Assembly (NCBI GenBank): GCA_030248215.1
Contig: JASANG010001444.1
Span: 29,061 to 93,060 of the forward strand
Direction: 5' to 3'
DNA: 64,000 nt
DNA from: Enoplolaimus lenunculus
Lineage: Eukaryota > Nematoda > Enoplea > Enoplida > Thoracostomopsidae
Below are positions 11,219 through 22,170 of the stretch, piece by piece. The position numbers and the translations under genes are program-made. The number at the start of each line of letters is the position of its first letter. The first letter of the stretch is position 1. The notes beneath the pieces were generated by a model that did not search any database, was not told the DNA's origin, and worked only from the letters and a program-made list of their open reading frames with translations.

Positions 11219-11512
11219 ATAGGACATTTTATTGTTTCACGAAAAAATATGTCGCTACCATAATGTTGAATTATGAAAACGGTCATAGTAAGCAGTTTAA
11301 TATTCAAGAATAATTTTGTTTTAGAAATGGGGTGAGGGTGCGCGTTTGAATTTAAGTTTTAAATCGAATACTCATTCAAATACTCATTCAGTTCAACTAT
11401 CGTTGTGGGATTTCAGTTTTTTAGCTTAATTTAATGGGCTTGGTTCCATGAAAGTAGACGCGTTTTTTATCTGCTCGTGACAACTGGTTTGGGTGGGTTG
11501 TGTTCGAAATTT

Positions 11513-11650
11513 GGGCTCGCGTAAAGATCAGGGGCGAAACGGTTTTCTGGAGGACTGCAATAGAGTAAGGTTAACCTTTATACTAATTTTCTGCTTAGCC
11601 TTAGGTTTTAGCTCATTCGCTTGCGCGAAGGCTTAAGCCATTGCTTATAC
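11513..11650 (+). mobile_element. MITE family B left half, truncated
   Basis: AGATCAGGGGCGAAACGGTT and GACTGCAATAGAGTAAG are the left part of family B. The hexamer array is reduced and the right end missing. Confidence 0.55.
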
Positions 11651-11859
11651 CATGGTGCGATCGGACATCCGGTTCTTGTTTAATATCGGGCAAAAACCGA
11701 TATCCGTAGCAGGTTTTGATATCCGGTCCGGATCAGGGTTGTTTGTTCCAGAAAAAATTATGACCGGGAAAAATGAATTTTTGTCATTTTTTTACGGAAA
11801 AACAGTCATTCTTTGTCTTAGTAAATTTTTCGCGTTTGAATTCTATTGTACGTTAAAAA

Positions 11860-12070
11860 AAGGTACAAAATTAGGGTTTTTTCGGTTATCCCACTCCTAA
11901 CCGGCGTTTGGCCAAAAATACTTGGATTTTTAAACTTTTTACATATTTGAGCTTCTGATGACCTCCCGTGATCATTCCACACCCAAATTTGATTTTTTGC
12001 AAAATTCGGTTTTTAAGGGTACAAGGTCTGGAACTCAAAAGTTTATGCCGAAAAGTTAGACAAATTATAT
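11860..12070 (+). repeat. Half of fold-back family J
   Basis: TTTTTCGGTTATCCCACTCC, TTTGGCCAAAAATACTTGG and ATATTTGAGCTTCTGATGAC match the left arm of the element at 22420-23040. Confidence 0.5.
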
Positions 12071-12417
12071 ATATATCATTTGCGATTATCTTTCAAAAAA
12101 GCTGGTAGGTTTCCACTTACTGTATTGACCTGAATAAGAGGGGGAGGGGTAATAAGAGGGGGTCTCCATTTTGAGTCCGAATCAATTGGAGTCCGCAAAC
12201 CCTAATTAGAGTCCATAAATGTCAATTAACCCTAATTGTAGCGCATAAATGACTCCAGGACCAAATAATTTGAGTTCGAAACTTAAAAGCGTACTTAAAT
12301 TTTGAAACTACATTCCTAAGTGTAACACTTTGTTATCGCTCAACCTATTGACACAAGACAAATAAACGTTTAATTCAACGCATAATTGCAGTGAGCGTGG
12401 GTTAAAAATAAACCAGT

Positions 12418-13320
12418 CGTAGTGGGACTACATTTATTGAGCGAAGCTCGAACACACGTAAGCAATTAAGGTAATATGCAAATTAGTTATTAGCTAACTA
12501 TTCATTTATCGCTTTTAAAGGTTTGTAGACAATTTATTTAGATTCCTCGCACCCGAAAACCCATTATTGCTGAAACTAGATTGCTTGTAACCCTAATAAT
12601 TAGTGAAACATTGTAAAAACATCAGTTATGTTTATATGCAAATGATCTATTAGCTAACTACTCAATCATCGGTTTTAGACGTTTGTAAACAATTTATTCA
12701 GATTCTTCGCACCCAAAAACCTTCAGTAAACCCTAATAATTATTGAAATAATTTAAAAAGTCCTAGTTTTGTCTTGTCAATTTAGCTAATATGCAAATTA
12801 GCTATTAGTTAACTATTCAATTATCAGTTTTGGAGGTTTGTAAACAATTTCTTCAAATTTCTCGCACACAAAAACCTTCAGTAAACCCTAAAAATTATGA
12901 AATAATTTAAAAAGTCCTAGTTTTGTCTTGTCAATTTAGCTAATATGCAAATTAGCTATTAGCTAATTATTCAATTATCAGTTTTGGAGGTTTGTAAACA
13001 ATTTCTTCAATTTCCTCGCACCTAAAAACCCTGTAGTGCTGAAATTATATTGCTTTTAACCTTAATAAATAGTGAAATATTGTCAAAAGTCCTAATTTAG
13101 GCTTATAAACTATGCTAATATGCCAATTATCTATTAGCTAACTGCTCAATTATCGGTTTTGGAGGTTTGTAAATAGTCTACGCAGATTTCTCGCACCCAA
13201 AAAACCTTTAGTGCTAAAATTACGATGCTTCTAACTGTAATAATTTAGTGAAATATTGTGGAAAGTCCTAATTTAGGCTTAATTAATTATGCAAATTAGC
13301 CTGTAGCTAATAAACGGCTT
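12418..13320 (+). repeat. Family F repeat: about 155-170 bp tandem units, six copies
   Basis: A head (GTAGTGGGACTACATTTATT, GAGCGAAGCTCG) is followed by about six tandem units. Each unit has ATGCAAATTAGCTATTAGCT, CAATTATCGGTTTTGGAGG, a CTCGCACCCAAAAACC motif and CCCTAATAATTA. Copies lie at about 12478, 12640, 12795, 12951, 13122 and 13293. A shorter relative lies at 56647. Confidence 0.85.
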
Positions 13321-13499
13321 AAAAGTTTAAAACCCCAATGCGAGGTTGACACCCCAGGATAATTGGCTTTCAAACAAAAAAATATTGGTTCCCTCTGGAG
13401 AGGCTAAATAAATATCAGTCCACTACAGTACTGAAATAAAATGAAAAATCTAAACTAACAATTAATTTAATTCAGTAATCATATAATTTTTAGCGATTC

Positions 13500-13610
13500 A
13501 AATCACGATCAACCATGTTAATTTTACATATTTATCTTCTGAATATCCGGTTAAAATCAATATCCGGCTTTGGTATCCGGTAAATTTATATCCGGGCGAA
13601 GAATTTTTGA
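13500..13610. repeat. Family L hAT-like right-end fragment
   Basis: Contains ATATCCGGTTAAAATCAATA and TATCCGGTAAATTTATATCC, as at the right end of the copy at 18243-18711. Confidence 0.4.
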
Positions 13611-13692
13611 TTTAAAAAAGTTTAATTTTATTAATTAAGCGTTCAAACTAAAGTTATTGTCCATTACACTTTATTCAGTTCATGTTTAAATG

Positions 13693-13855
13693 GGGCCAAC
13701 GGGAGTTCAGCCCCCCCACTGGAAAAATTTTGCACCCTGCCCCTAGAAAAGTTTTAACCTGGCTTGTAAGTCAACGAAAACCCTTGTGGCTTGTATGCCC
13801 CTCCTGAAAAAATCTTAGCCCCCCCCCAGCAAAGTGAGCTTAGCTACGGGCTGCA
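13693..13855 (-). mobile_element. Family E (GGCCCGTAGCCAGCTC) MITE, reverse copy
   Basis: In reverse it carries GCTTGTAAGTCAACGAAAAC, CCCCTCCTGAAAAAATC and GCAAAGTGAGC..TAGCTACGGGC, the complement of the copies at 23346 and 26881. C-runs mark the inner edges. Confidence 0.65.
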
Positions 13856-14250
13856 GTCTCTTGATGATATGAATGCATATTTGAGTTTTAATGCTTCGTG
13901 TGTTACTGATAATGAAGATATGTAGTTGATATATCTCGTGTCAGGTACTGACGTATTTTAACTGTCTGTCTAGAGGCTATTCATGGTCACCGGTCAGTCT
14001 ATAAGAACGATACTTGGTTACTGATGAAGCGAATGCCGGAATTTTTGAGCTATTTTTCTATTAGTTAAAGATGGGTATAGAGTAACGGTGTAGACAGAAT
14101 TTAGGTTTTGAGGAGTTTAGTAGTCTTAAAGAAGTGTTGAGCTTACTTTGCGGCAACGAGCGTTACGAGCGAGAAAGTTTGTTTGACTTTTAGAATGCTG
14201 GGATAACAAAGCATGTTTGAGTGGTTGTCTGATTTTGTGTTAGGAATCTC

Positions 14251-14554
14251 GGTCAATGGAAAGAACAGGGGCGGAACGGTATTATAAGCATGTTCCTAAG
14301 CCTAAGCCTAAGCGTAAGAATGAACATATTCCTAAGCGTAAGAATGAGCATATTCCTAAGCCTAAGTTTAAACGTAAGCCTAAGCGTAAGAATGAGCATA
14401 TTCCTAAGCCTAAGTTTAAACGTAAGCCTAAGCGTAAGAAGGAGTATATTACTAAGCATAAGCCTAAGTCCAGCAAAAAAATTAGTCTAAACTTTAAGTT
14501 TACTCTATTGTAGTCCCACAGAAAAACGTTCCGCCCCTGATGTTTACATGGGCC
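14251..14554 (-). mobile_element. MITE family B copy 2 with TTAGGC-type arrays (reverse)
   Basis: Ends are GGTCAATG..ACAGGGGCGGAACGGT and CGTTCCGCCCCTG..ACATGGGCC. Flanked by a perfect 8-bp duplication GGAATCTC (14243-14250 and 14555-14562). The core alternates CCTAAGCCTAAGCG with TAAGAATGAGCATATT. This is the clearest family B copy. Confidence 0.85.
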
Positions 14555-15180
14555 GGAATCTCGAAAATAGGCGCATCTATCGAATACTACTCAATCTCAT
14601 AGGCGTCGCCTGAAAAAAAATGAGGGAGGCTATTACAAGTTTAGAGGTGAAACCCAAGTGTTTTTTACATGAAAATTTTGTTGTAAGGGGACCCTTAGGG
14701 TTTCATGAAAGTGAGAAGAATTTGTGGGTGTCACTGGGATGAGAGGGACTAAGGTCGACGGTGAGGCATTGCATGTTCTGTCATTCACGTAAGCATGATT
14801 GGAAAATTATACCTGGTTTTATGGTGAAACTATTCAACCGATTGTAAATGGTTAGGTTTCAAATGGCTCAGGTTGTCTCGTTAGGTCTTAGTAATAATTA
14901 CCTGTCTGGCGGTGGAGTGGTAAGCTAAGGTGGCTTTGCATTAAGGTTCTTCTAGGTCGGAATTAGGTTAGCCAATCAGGAGCCGCCGTTGCTGTGGCTC
15001 CTAGGCACAGGGACGATTGGTGCGGTGGCTAGCCGTGTTGGCGATAAGAAGGGTCGTGCAAAGAGGAACTGAATTATACCAGAATCGGAGTGGGAAATGT
15101 GGCATGGGAATTGGTACTATAGTTTTTAAGGGCCCATATGTTTTATATACCGAGTCTCTTTAGTCATGTTTCTATGATAA
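14555..15180. other. No gene recognised
   Basis: Mixed, mildly G-rich DNA without recognisable repeat ends or coding structure. Confidence 0.4.
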
Positions 15181-15184
15181 TTTC

Positions 15185-15357
15185 GGCCCATATTACTTTT
15201 AGGGGCATCCAGGTTTCTGGTGGGTCTATAGTACGTTTAGATTCTAGATTTCATTTTTTGCTTAGGCTTAGGCGTCGGATCACATTTTTGCAACGATTAG
15301 GCTTAGGCTTAGGAATGCGCTTAATCTACTGTTACGCCCCTAAAAGTAGCATTGGCC
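15185..15357 (+). mobile_element. MITE family A copy 3 with TTAGGC-type core
   Basis: Starts GGCCCATATTACTTTTAGGG, ends AAAAGTAGCATTGGCC, and is flanked by a perfect 8-bp duplication ATAATTTC (15177-15184 and 15358-15365). Confidence 0.85.
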
Positions 15358-15558
15358 ATAATTTCCATGCCATATATAGGCAATGTGAGTTGGGAACTGA
15401 TATAAGCACCGGTTATGAGACACTTTAATGCAAATGAAATAGGTTAGAAACGCTGAAAAATGACAATTTCGATTTTGAATCGGAATCCCGGTTGCACCCT
15501 GTGATATGGCTAAATTGTTGCGATGGTTATGACCAATATTAAACGATACAAGCACGAT

Positions 15559-15832
15559 ACAAGAGTATGCAACTCTTGTAGTTCCGCATGGTACAAAATG
15601 TACCACCGGGCGTTGCGTTTTTGGCTGATCCCCCGTATTTAGAGAGGGGGTCGCTACCACACGCAATACCCCTAAATTAGACTAAACGGAGCATTTTTAA
15701 TAGCGGATACATAAAGTGCCGTGGTTCGCACAGGGTTCAACCCCCCTTTAAATAAAAGGGGTCGGCCAAAATCGCGACGCGTGCCGGGTACATTCTTTCC
15801 TACAAAGAATATACCAAGTTGCATACTCTTGT
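15559..15832 (-). mobile_element. MITE family I copy 2
   Basis: Ends ACAAGAGTATGCAACT and AGTTGCATACTCTTGT are perfect inverted repeats. The interior contains GGCGTTGCGTTTTTGGCTGA and a second arm GGTCGGCCAAAATCGCGACG. It is the intact member of the family in this window. Confidence 0.8.
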
Positions 15833-15904
15833 TGAAGTAGGCATCATCCACTGTTGCTATGACTAATATATGGTGGTATTTCATGCCTGAACCAAAGTCT
15901 GTAA

Positions 15905-16096
15905 GGCCCATGTGTAGAACAGGGCCGGATCGTTTTCCGGCGGGGCTGTAATAGAGTCAGTTTGAGCTTTTGACTTACTTTTTGCTTAGACTTAGGCTTA
16001 GGAATAGGCTCATCCTTCTGCTTAGGCTAAAGCTTATGCTTAGGTTTAGGAATATGCTAATACTATACTGTTCCGGACTGGTTCTATACATGGGCC
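15905..16096 (+). mobile_element. MITE family B copy 3
   Basis: Starts GGCCCATGTGTAGAACAGGG and ends GTTCTATACATGGGCC. The flanks GTCTGTAA and GACTGTAA match at seven of eight bases. The hexamer core is partly degraded. Confidence 0.75.
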
Positions 16097-16099
16097 GAC

Positions 16100-16610
16100 T
16101 GTAAAATACCGTACTTCCGCATTTGGATCCGGAAATCCGATTTTGACCCTTGGACGAGATGTAATCTACTGTACGTGCGGCGTTATACCGTTTGCTGACC
16201 TTAATGCTGTTCAGCGCCGTGTGACATCGTATGCTAATTGCCGTACGGTGCCCGGATTGCTATGCGTACTATTTGTAAATATAACCGAAGGACGGCGCCA
16301 CAGAAGGACAAATACAACGCGCCGGAAATGGTTGTCCGCCGTGTTGCCCGACAAACAAACCTGTGTCTAAACACATTTTGTTGAAGTCGTTAAGAAATAG
16401 CGCCGGTCGGACTGTTGCCGAAAGCTATTTCTATCTGTATTGCTATAGGGTGGATTGTAGTGTGTTTAGTACCCGTGAGAAATTATGCGTTTTTCATCAG
16501 TGGGAGACACTACTCGTTGTTTTGGTTACGTCCGGTTATGTATACGTCTCGCTTTTGGTGTCACCGCAATTGCTGGTTTCAGGAATGGGAAATTGTTTTT
16601 CTCCATAAGG
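16100..16610. other. Open but unassigned stretch
   Basis: Overlapping frames at 16143-16370 and 16363-16608 have a more even base composition than the surroundings. I see no start context, domain or splice structure, so no product is assigned. Confidence 0.3.
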
Positions 16611-16616
16611 GGTGCA

Positions 16617-16815
16617 TTTGTTATTATTGTTTATTATTATTATTATGATTATTATTATCATTATATATTATTATTATTTTTTATTATTATTATATATTAT
16701 TATTATTATTATTATATATTATTACGTATTATTATTTTTATTATTATTATTATTGTTATTGTTGTTGTTATGTTGTTGTTGTTTTTGGTGTTTGTTGTTT
16801 TTGTTGTTTGTTGTT
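16617..16815. repeat. (TTA)n/(TTG)n microsatellite
   Basis: TTA trinucleotides with TATAT interruptions, grading into TTG units. Frames through it are runs of Ile/Tyr/Leu and are not genes. Confidence 0.9.
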
Positions 16816-16899
16816 ATTTACTACGCCTATATATGTATACTTGGGTTGTTTTGTTTATGTGCCAAGAACACAACGCCGCCATTCTTTAGTTGTCGAGCA

Positions 16900-17820
16900 C
16901 ATATGAAGACTCTTGAGAGTAGGGTGGGTCTGCTGGCAAAGCGAACTACTCGATAGATATCTAGAAGGCAGTAGGCAAAATAGTTTAGTTGCGTTGTTCA
17001 TAGATAGGATATAGTATTCGAGAAAAGGTAAGCGGTGTTGGCTAGTTATGACGGTAATTTGGTCACAAACGCCAAAAGCTGCGCAGTGTCCAATGCTAAT
17101 AGGGCTACTTTAGGTTGTGTTAGCTAAGAAATGAAATCTGTCTTTGAGTTCAGAGAGACAGAGAGAGATAGAGAGAGAGGTACACGAACCTTTGCGGTAC
17201 AGGGTTGGGTTTATGTGACCGGTATAAGACGAGAATATTCGCTGGCGATTGTTTATTTCGAATGAGCGATTTTGGTGTTTGGAAAATAATTATTATTGCA
17301 CGAGAGTGAAGTTAGGTATAATTTATGTGTTTATGCATTATTATGGTCAGTACCGGCGGAAGCGTCTCTGAAACCTGCCCATTGGGGGGTTCGACCTGTG
17401 GGAAGTCCGAGCCTTGGGGGCGGCCTCGCCTTGGGAAACTAAAAATTTTTTTTGCGGATCACGAAGTTAGGCTGTGGAACATTTTGTTGGGCACCGTCAG
17501 ACCTGTTTGGGAGGGCTGAGTATCGTAACGCCGGCCCGTGATTATGGTGGGGTTTGTTTCATTGTTGACGGTGGCATGGTGAGATTTGACGAAGTAGGAA
17601 AATGGTTCGCTTGAAAGGTCATTGCGTTATTGTGAGCGGTTTGTTGGTTTTTGAGGTTTGGCGTGGCCAAAAAGCATTAAGTATGTGTGGAGATGTGATA
17701 GCTGTGATGAGTCTAGGTTTTCGACGAACGTATGCGGAAGTCAATCTGAGAAATGAGTTTGTGCGAGAAGATGAATATGCTTAAAATGTTTAAAACAAAA
17801 AATATTTGTTTAAACTAAAC
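16900..17820. other. G+T-rich stretch, no gene recognised
   Basis: The + strand is rich in G and T. A (GA)n patch lies near 17150-17180. Bases 17345-17520 might be a decayed MITE (GTACCGGCGGAAGC..AACGCCGGCCCGTG). Open frames at 17325 and 17602 are short and unrecognised. Confidence 0.4.
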
Positions 17821-17825
17821 TTGGG

Positions 17826-18160
17826 ATGTGCCGATTAATCGGCATCGGCAAAATTTCAAAATAGGAATCGGCATTGGCAAAATTTCAAAATAAAAATCGG
17901 TATCGTCAAAAATTTTAAAATAAGAATCGCCATCGGCAAAACTTTAAAATAAGAATCGGCATCGGCAAACTTTTAAAATAAGAAGTGGCATCGGTATCGG
18001 CATCGGCAAAAATTTTGGCATTGGCAAAATTTTAAAATAAGAATCGGCATCGGCAAAAATTTTGGCATTGGCAAAATTTTAAAATAAGAATCGGCATCGG
18101 CAAAAATTTTAAAATAAGAATTGGCATCGACAAAAATTTTGGTATCGGAACATCCATAAA
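17826..18160 (+). repeat. Family K-derived tandem array of AATCGGCATCGGCAAAATTT
   Basis: Starts with the family K end (GATGTGCCGATTAATCGGCA) and then repeats units of about 28-35 bp of the form AATCGGCATCGGC plus AAAATTTTAAAATAAG, about ten times. It appears to be an internal expansion of the MITE end. Confidence 0.75.
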
Positions 18161-18242
18161 ATATACTATATTTATATTAAATATGTTTTGCTATTTTGTG
18201 GTAAATTTTGATGTACTAAGCCAACGGTCTGAATCTATATAT

Positions 18243-18711
18243 CAGGTGCGACCGGATATCCGGTTCCGGTTTAATATCCGGCAAAACTAATATCCGTATC
18301 CGGTTCTGGTATCTGTTATAAACCTGCCGGATACTGAATATTTACGAATGTGGTGCCGAATATAATAAAACTGATTTTTACAACTAAGCATCTATAATAT
18401 CTTGATGTGATTACATTTCCGGGCAAGTCAAGAAGTTCAAGTTTCGATGCGGTTTCAGCAACTTTTAACTGATATAAGCGAGCGCGAGTTAAACACATTT
18501 TTGCATTAAATAATTTAAGTTTATCCGCAGCAATTATGAACTTTATAACAAATGAAAACCGTAAGTACGCTAAAAATACTATTTCAACACATGCAATATC
18601 CGGTATTCAGTTCCGCTTGCGCCAAAAACTCAATTCCTGTATCCGGTTCCGGCAAAAAAGTCAATAGCTGTATGATCCGGGTCCGGTAAATTAGTATCCG
18701 GTCGCACCCTG
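18243..18711 (+). mobile_element. Family L hAT-like MITE, best copy
   Basis: Starts CAGGTGCGACCGGATATCCG and ends ATCCGGTCGCACCCTG, an inverted pair. The flanks CTATATAT and ATTGTATT are not a convincing duplication. Fragments of the same element are at 8920, 20745, 28015 and 30160. Confidence 0.7.
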
Positions 18712-18751
18712 ATTGTATTTGTTTAATTAACTATATATACCTTTGACACGG

Positions 18752-19150
18752 TTCGAACAGAAACTAAATATTGCCGGAACAAGAACAGGAATTGAATTTT
18801 TGCAGGAACAATAACTGGAATTTGGAATAATTTTTATCACCGAATTGCTGTTCGACTTTTCAGAAAACTTGCCAAAAATGGTTTAAGTGAATTGCCAGCT
18901 ATTTCATCGTCAAGTTTTGCGAAAACACATCAGAAATCGTTTATTAACAAAGTTGAAAACTAATTGCAAAAACATTCATTTCGAAATAATAATAATTTTT
19001 CGAACAACAACAACAACTTTCCAATGCTTAAATGATTAGGCATAATTTGTTTCAAAACCGTGAAAATTCCGGATTCGGCATCTTTTAATGCAAAAAACAG
19101 GAACAGGAATTGAATTTTTGCTGGAATTCCGGTTGAAATCTGTCACCTTT
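18752..19150 (+). mobile_element. hAT-like MITE, GGAACAGGAA family
   Basis: Contains GAACAAGAACAGGAATTG, TTTCATCGTCAAGTTTTGCG, GATTAGGCATAATTTG and a final ..GGTTGAAATCTG. The same order of segments is in intron 17 of the cadherin gene (46637-47002) and, reversed and partial, at 27600-28003. Confidence 0.6.
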
Positions 19151-19550
19151 GGTTATGGTTGGTAAAATAATTTCAATTTAATATTTGATAAAGTACGCAT
19201 TCTGCTAAAAGTTAGATTCAAGTTGTTCAGTGTAAGCTATTTTGATGGTAGGTTGTTAGGTATATATTTTGTTAGATGTTTCGTATTGTTCTTGGCACTG
19301 TGATTATTTTAAAAGCGTAAAGGGTGTGGCGTGGCGCCTCTCATTGCGGTCCTGGCTCGTACCGCCGATGTTGAGGCTCATGGGCGTAGCTAGGATTTTG
19401 GAAAGCGACGGGTATGAAAATTTCGAAACGCAGTTTCTTGTGGTGCACACTGAAAAGGGTATCTGAAAACCATATTTGCCAAAATCCCAAGTAGGGGTTG
19501 ATTATTGACGTCTAAATCAGTAGTGGCTGCGTCCTTAGCGACCTTATAAC

Positions 19551-19953
19551 CAGGGTGCAACCGGAATTACGATTTACCGGAACCGGAATTTGAAAATTTT
19601 ACCGGAACCGGAACCGGAAAGTGAAAACTGCATTTCACCAAAAATTTCATATTAATCGTATTTTTTTGCTCTGTTATTTGTGAAGCAACCTTAGTCGAAC
19701 ATAGGTATTTATTCTATTTGTTGTATTTTAAATTTTCGTCGTAGACTGAAGTGAAATCCGCCATCAATGGCTTATATTCGGAGTACAAGTGGCTTTCAAA
19801 TCGGAGTACAAGTGGCTTTCAAAAGAGATTCTTAAAAATTAGCAAAGTTAAGAAAACGGCCAAATTATAACACCGGAATTTTTAAATCCGGTAAAAATTT
19901 ACCGGAACCGGAATGTGAAAAAATGTCGGAACCAGAATTCCGGTTGCACCCTG
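19551..19953 (+). mobile_element. Family D hAT-like MITE with perfect 8-bp duplication
   Basis: Starts CAGGGTGCAACCGGAATTAC and ends GAATTCCGGTTGCACCCTG. Flanked by CTTATAAC on both sides (19543-19550 and 19954-19961). CAGGG ends and an 8-bp duplication are the hallmark of hAT elements. No transposase is encoded. Confidence 0.88.
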
Positions 19954-20059
19954 CTTATAACGTCGAAAATTTTCTCGAGTGTTACAACTCGTGCCCCCTC
20001 CCATGGCTCATACGATTATATTCACGTTATTTAGTGTCAAAGTTTCTGTTTATATCGAA

Positions 20060-20188
20060 CCGTCGAAAAATTCTATCTACACCCTGGAAAATTTTCAACT
20101 TTGCTTGTAAGACATATCGACAACCATTGTATGCCACTCCTGAAAATTTTTTACACCCCATGAGCAAGGTGAGCAGGCTACAGGCCTG
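20060..20188 (-). mobile_element. Family E MITE fragment, reverse
   Basis: Carries ACCCTGGAAAATTTTCAACT, TTGCTTGTAAGAC and GAGCAAGGTGAGCAGGCTAC, the complement of family E. Confidence 0.55.
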
Positions 20189-20189
20189 A

Positions 20190-20744
20190 CCCGAATGATT
20201 TTTATGACACCTTGTTGGTACGTTTTTCGCTTGGAGCTATTATTGTTGAAGATAACGTTGAAACTGACACTCGGGTGGTCTTTCTTGTCTTCGGTTGAGT
20301 TGTGAAAATAATTTTCATAAAGTTTGAAGCGAAGAAACGAAAAACTGTTTTGAACTCAAGCGAACGAAATCAAATTATAATTCATGTATGCGAACTGTTG
20401 TTGAGTCGAATTGGTGGGATGCGATGGTACTGAAGAGAATGAAAGGGGAGATGAAAAACGGTTAGTAGGATTATGGGAGGGTCGAGTGTTTTGGTTTTGG
20501 GAATTTTGTCAGGGGGTGAGGTATGTTGCTGTTTGGTGGTTCATTATATTTAGCAAATGGTCGGTGAGCTTGAAGTGTTGTGTATATTAGTAGTTTGATG
20601 AAAAGGGGATTATAAGTCTTGTAGCCACCCCCTCTTTTGTTGGTTTCGTTCAATGAATACTTAGGTTTTCCAGTACAGTTGAACTCTACGTTTGGGTAAC
20701 CGTTATTCTGGGTTCTGGGGATACGTAATAGTGTTAGAGCTACG
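20190..20744. other. No gene recognised
   Basis: G-rich on the + strand; the minus strand open frame at 20471-20653 is short and unrecognised. Confidence 0.4.
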
Positions 20745-21030
20745 CGTCGATCGGATATAAGTATTACTGGATGGCGGAACCGGAGTCAGATAGTAAATTT
20801 CGTGCCGAAAACGGAACCGGATGTTAACCGGATATAGGATATAAATTTGTTCACTGTTGGTAGTGTTTGAGTGTGCCGAAATGAATTTCTCGTTTCATGT
20901 CAGTTTTGGAAGTTGTTGATTTGCCAGGAAATGCAGTCTCAGCGAAATATCAAGTATTTCCGCATGTAATCAGCAGCTTTATGATATTTGGAACCACATC
21001 CGCAAATATCCGGTATACGGAGTTCTGGTC
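20745..21030 (-). repeat. Family L hAT-like fragment
   Basis: Contains CCGGATGTTAACCGGATATA, GCCAGGAAATGCAGTCTC and AAATATCCGGTATACGG. Similar content lies at 30160-30475. Confidence 0.5.
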
Positions 21031-21049
21031 TGGCTGGCAATGGAATGCT

Positions 21050-21227
21050 GGCCCATGTTACTTTAAGGGGCGTCCAGGTTTCTGGTGGGTCTATAAAAGA
21101 GTAGGTTTGGATTCTAGATTACATTTTTTGCTTAGGCTTAGGCTTAGGAACCCGTTTTTGCAACGCTTAGGCTTAGGCTTAGGAATACGCTTAATCTACT
21201 GTTACGCCCCTCAAAGTAACATTGGCC
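21050..21227 (+). mobile_element. MITE family A copy 4 with TTAGGC-type core
   Basis: Starts GGCCCATGTTACTTTAAGGG and ends TCAAAGTAACATTGGCC. Flanked by a perfect 8-bp duplication GGAATGCT (21042-21049 and 21228-21235). Inside are runs of CTTAGG hexamers separated by AACCCGTTTTTGCAACG. Confidence 0.88.
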
Positions 21228-21548
21228 GGAATGCTTATGGTGTCGCGTGTCGTGAGGGTGGTAACCTGGTTTGAAGTGTGCTTTCGATCTGTCGTCCTTG
21301 TTTCTGTGTTTGTGTGTATGCTTTATTTATAGTAGGAAAAAGAGAAACTCGTAACCTGTTGTTGGCTGATGTTGCCTGTTTTATTATGACGAATGCGAAT
21401 TGTGGAAATATGAAATTGCTATAGCCAGGTTTATCTCGCTCCCGTATGGTGTTGTTGTTTTTTTCGTTTGTGTTTATACTTGAGGGTGTGTAACTAATAG
21501 TTTGTGGAGTTCAGTATAAATAATGTATACATTATATATTATATATTG

Positions 21549-21886
21549 GGCTAATGTTACTTTTATAGTCGTACCAGTGGATTAAGCGTATTCCTAAGCC
21601 TAAGCATAAACGTTGCAAAAGCGTATCCCTACGCCTAAGCCTAATCGTTGCAAAAGCGTATTCCTAGAAAGGCTGCAAAAGCGTATTCATAAGCCTAAGC
21701 GTTGCAAAAGCGTATTCCTAAGCCTAAGCCTAAACGTTGAAAAAGCGTATTCCTAAGCCTAAGCCTAAACGTTGCAAACGCTTATTCCTACGCCTAAGCC
21801 TAAGCAAAAAATGTAGTCTAGAACGTAAGCCTACTCTTTTTACACACCCACCAGAAACCGGGACGGCGTTAAAAGTAACATGAGCC
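21549..21886 (-). mobile_element. MITE family A copy 5, expanded TTAGGC-type array (reverse)
   Basis: Ends are GGCTAATGTTACTTTTATAG and ..GTTAAAAGTAACATGAGCC, flanked by a perfect 8-bp duplication ATATATTG (21541-21548 and 21887-21894). The core has about seven blocks of CCTAAG hexamers separated by CGTTGCAAAAGCGTATTC, so the array has grown compared with copies 3 and 4. Confidence 0.88.
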
Positions 21887-22170
21887 ATATATTGAGTGAA
21901 AATAGAGAATTGAAATTGTATATACATGTTCGAAGTCGTATACGGTTCAGGTTTGTATATACCCTTAGGGTAGACTGAGCTGACATCTCGAAAGGTTTTG
22001 AACGGGTTTTGTTCCAATAAATTGGTGAAGAATTTTTTGTGTTTGAGATGGACATGGGTGGAAGCCTGCGGTTAAGAAACTGAGACCATTTTAGGCCCTA
22101 CTTGGTACGCCGTTTAGGTTTAGATTGAGTCCGGTTTCAGCGGCTGACTGTATAGTTCAGCATTTAGTAG

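Noticed and set aside
16485-16956. Hydrophobic Tyr/Ile/Leu-rich frames that look like membrane proteins
   Set aside because: They cross a TTA/TTG microsatellite; the composition explains the hydrophobicity.
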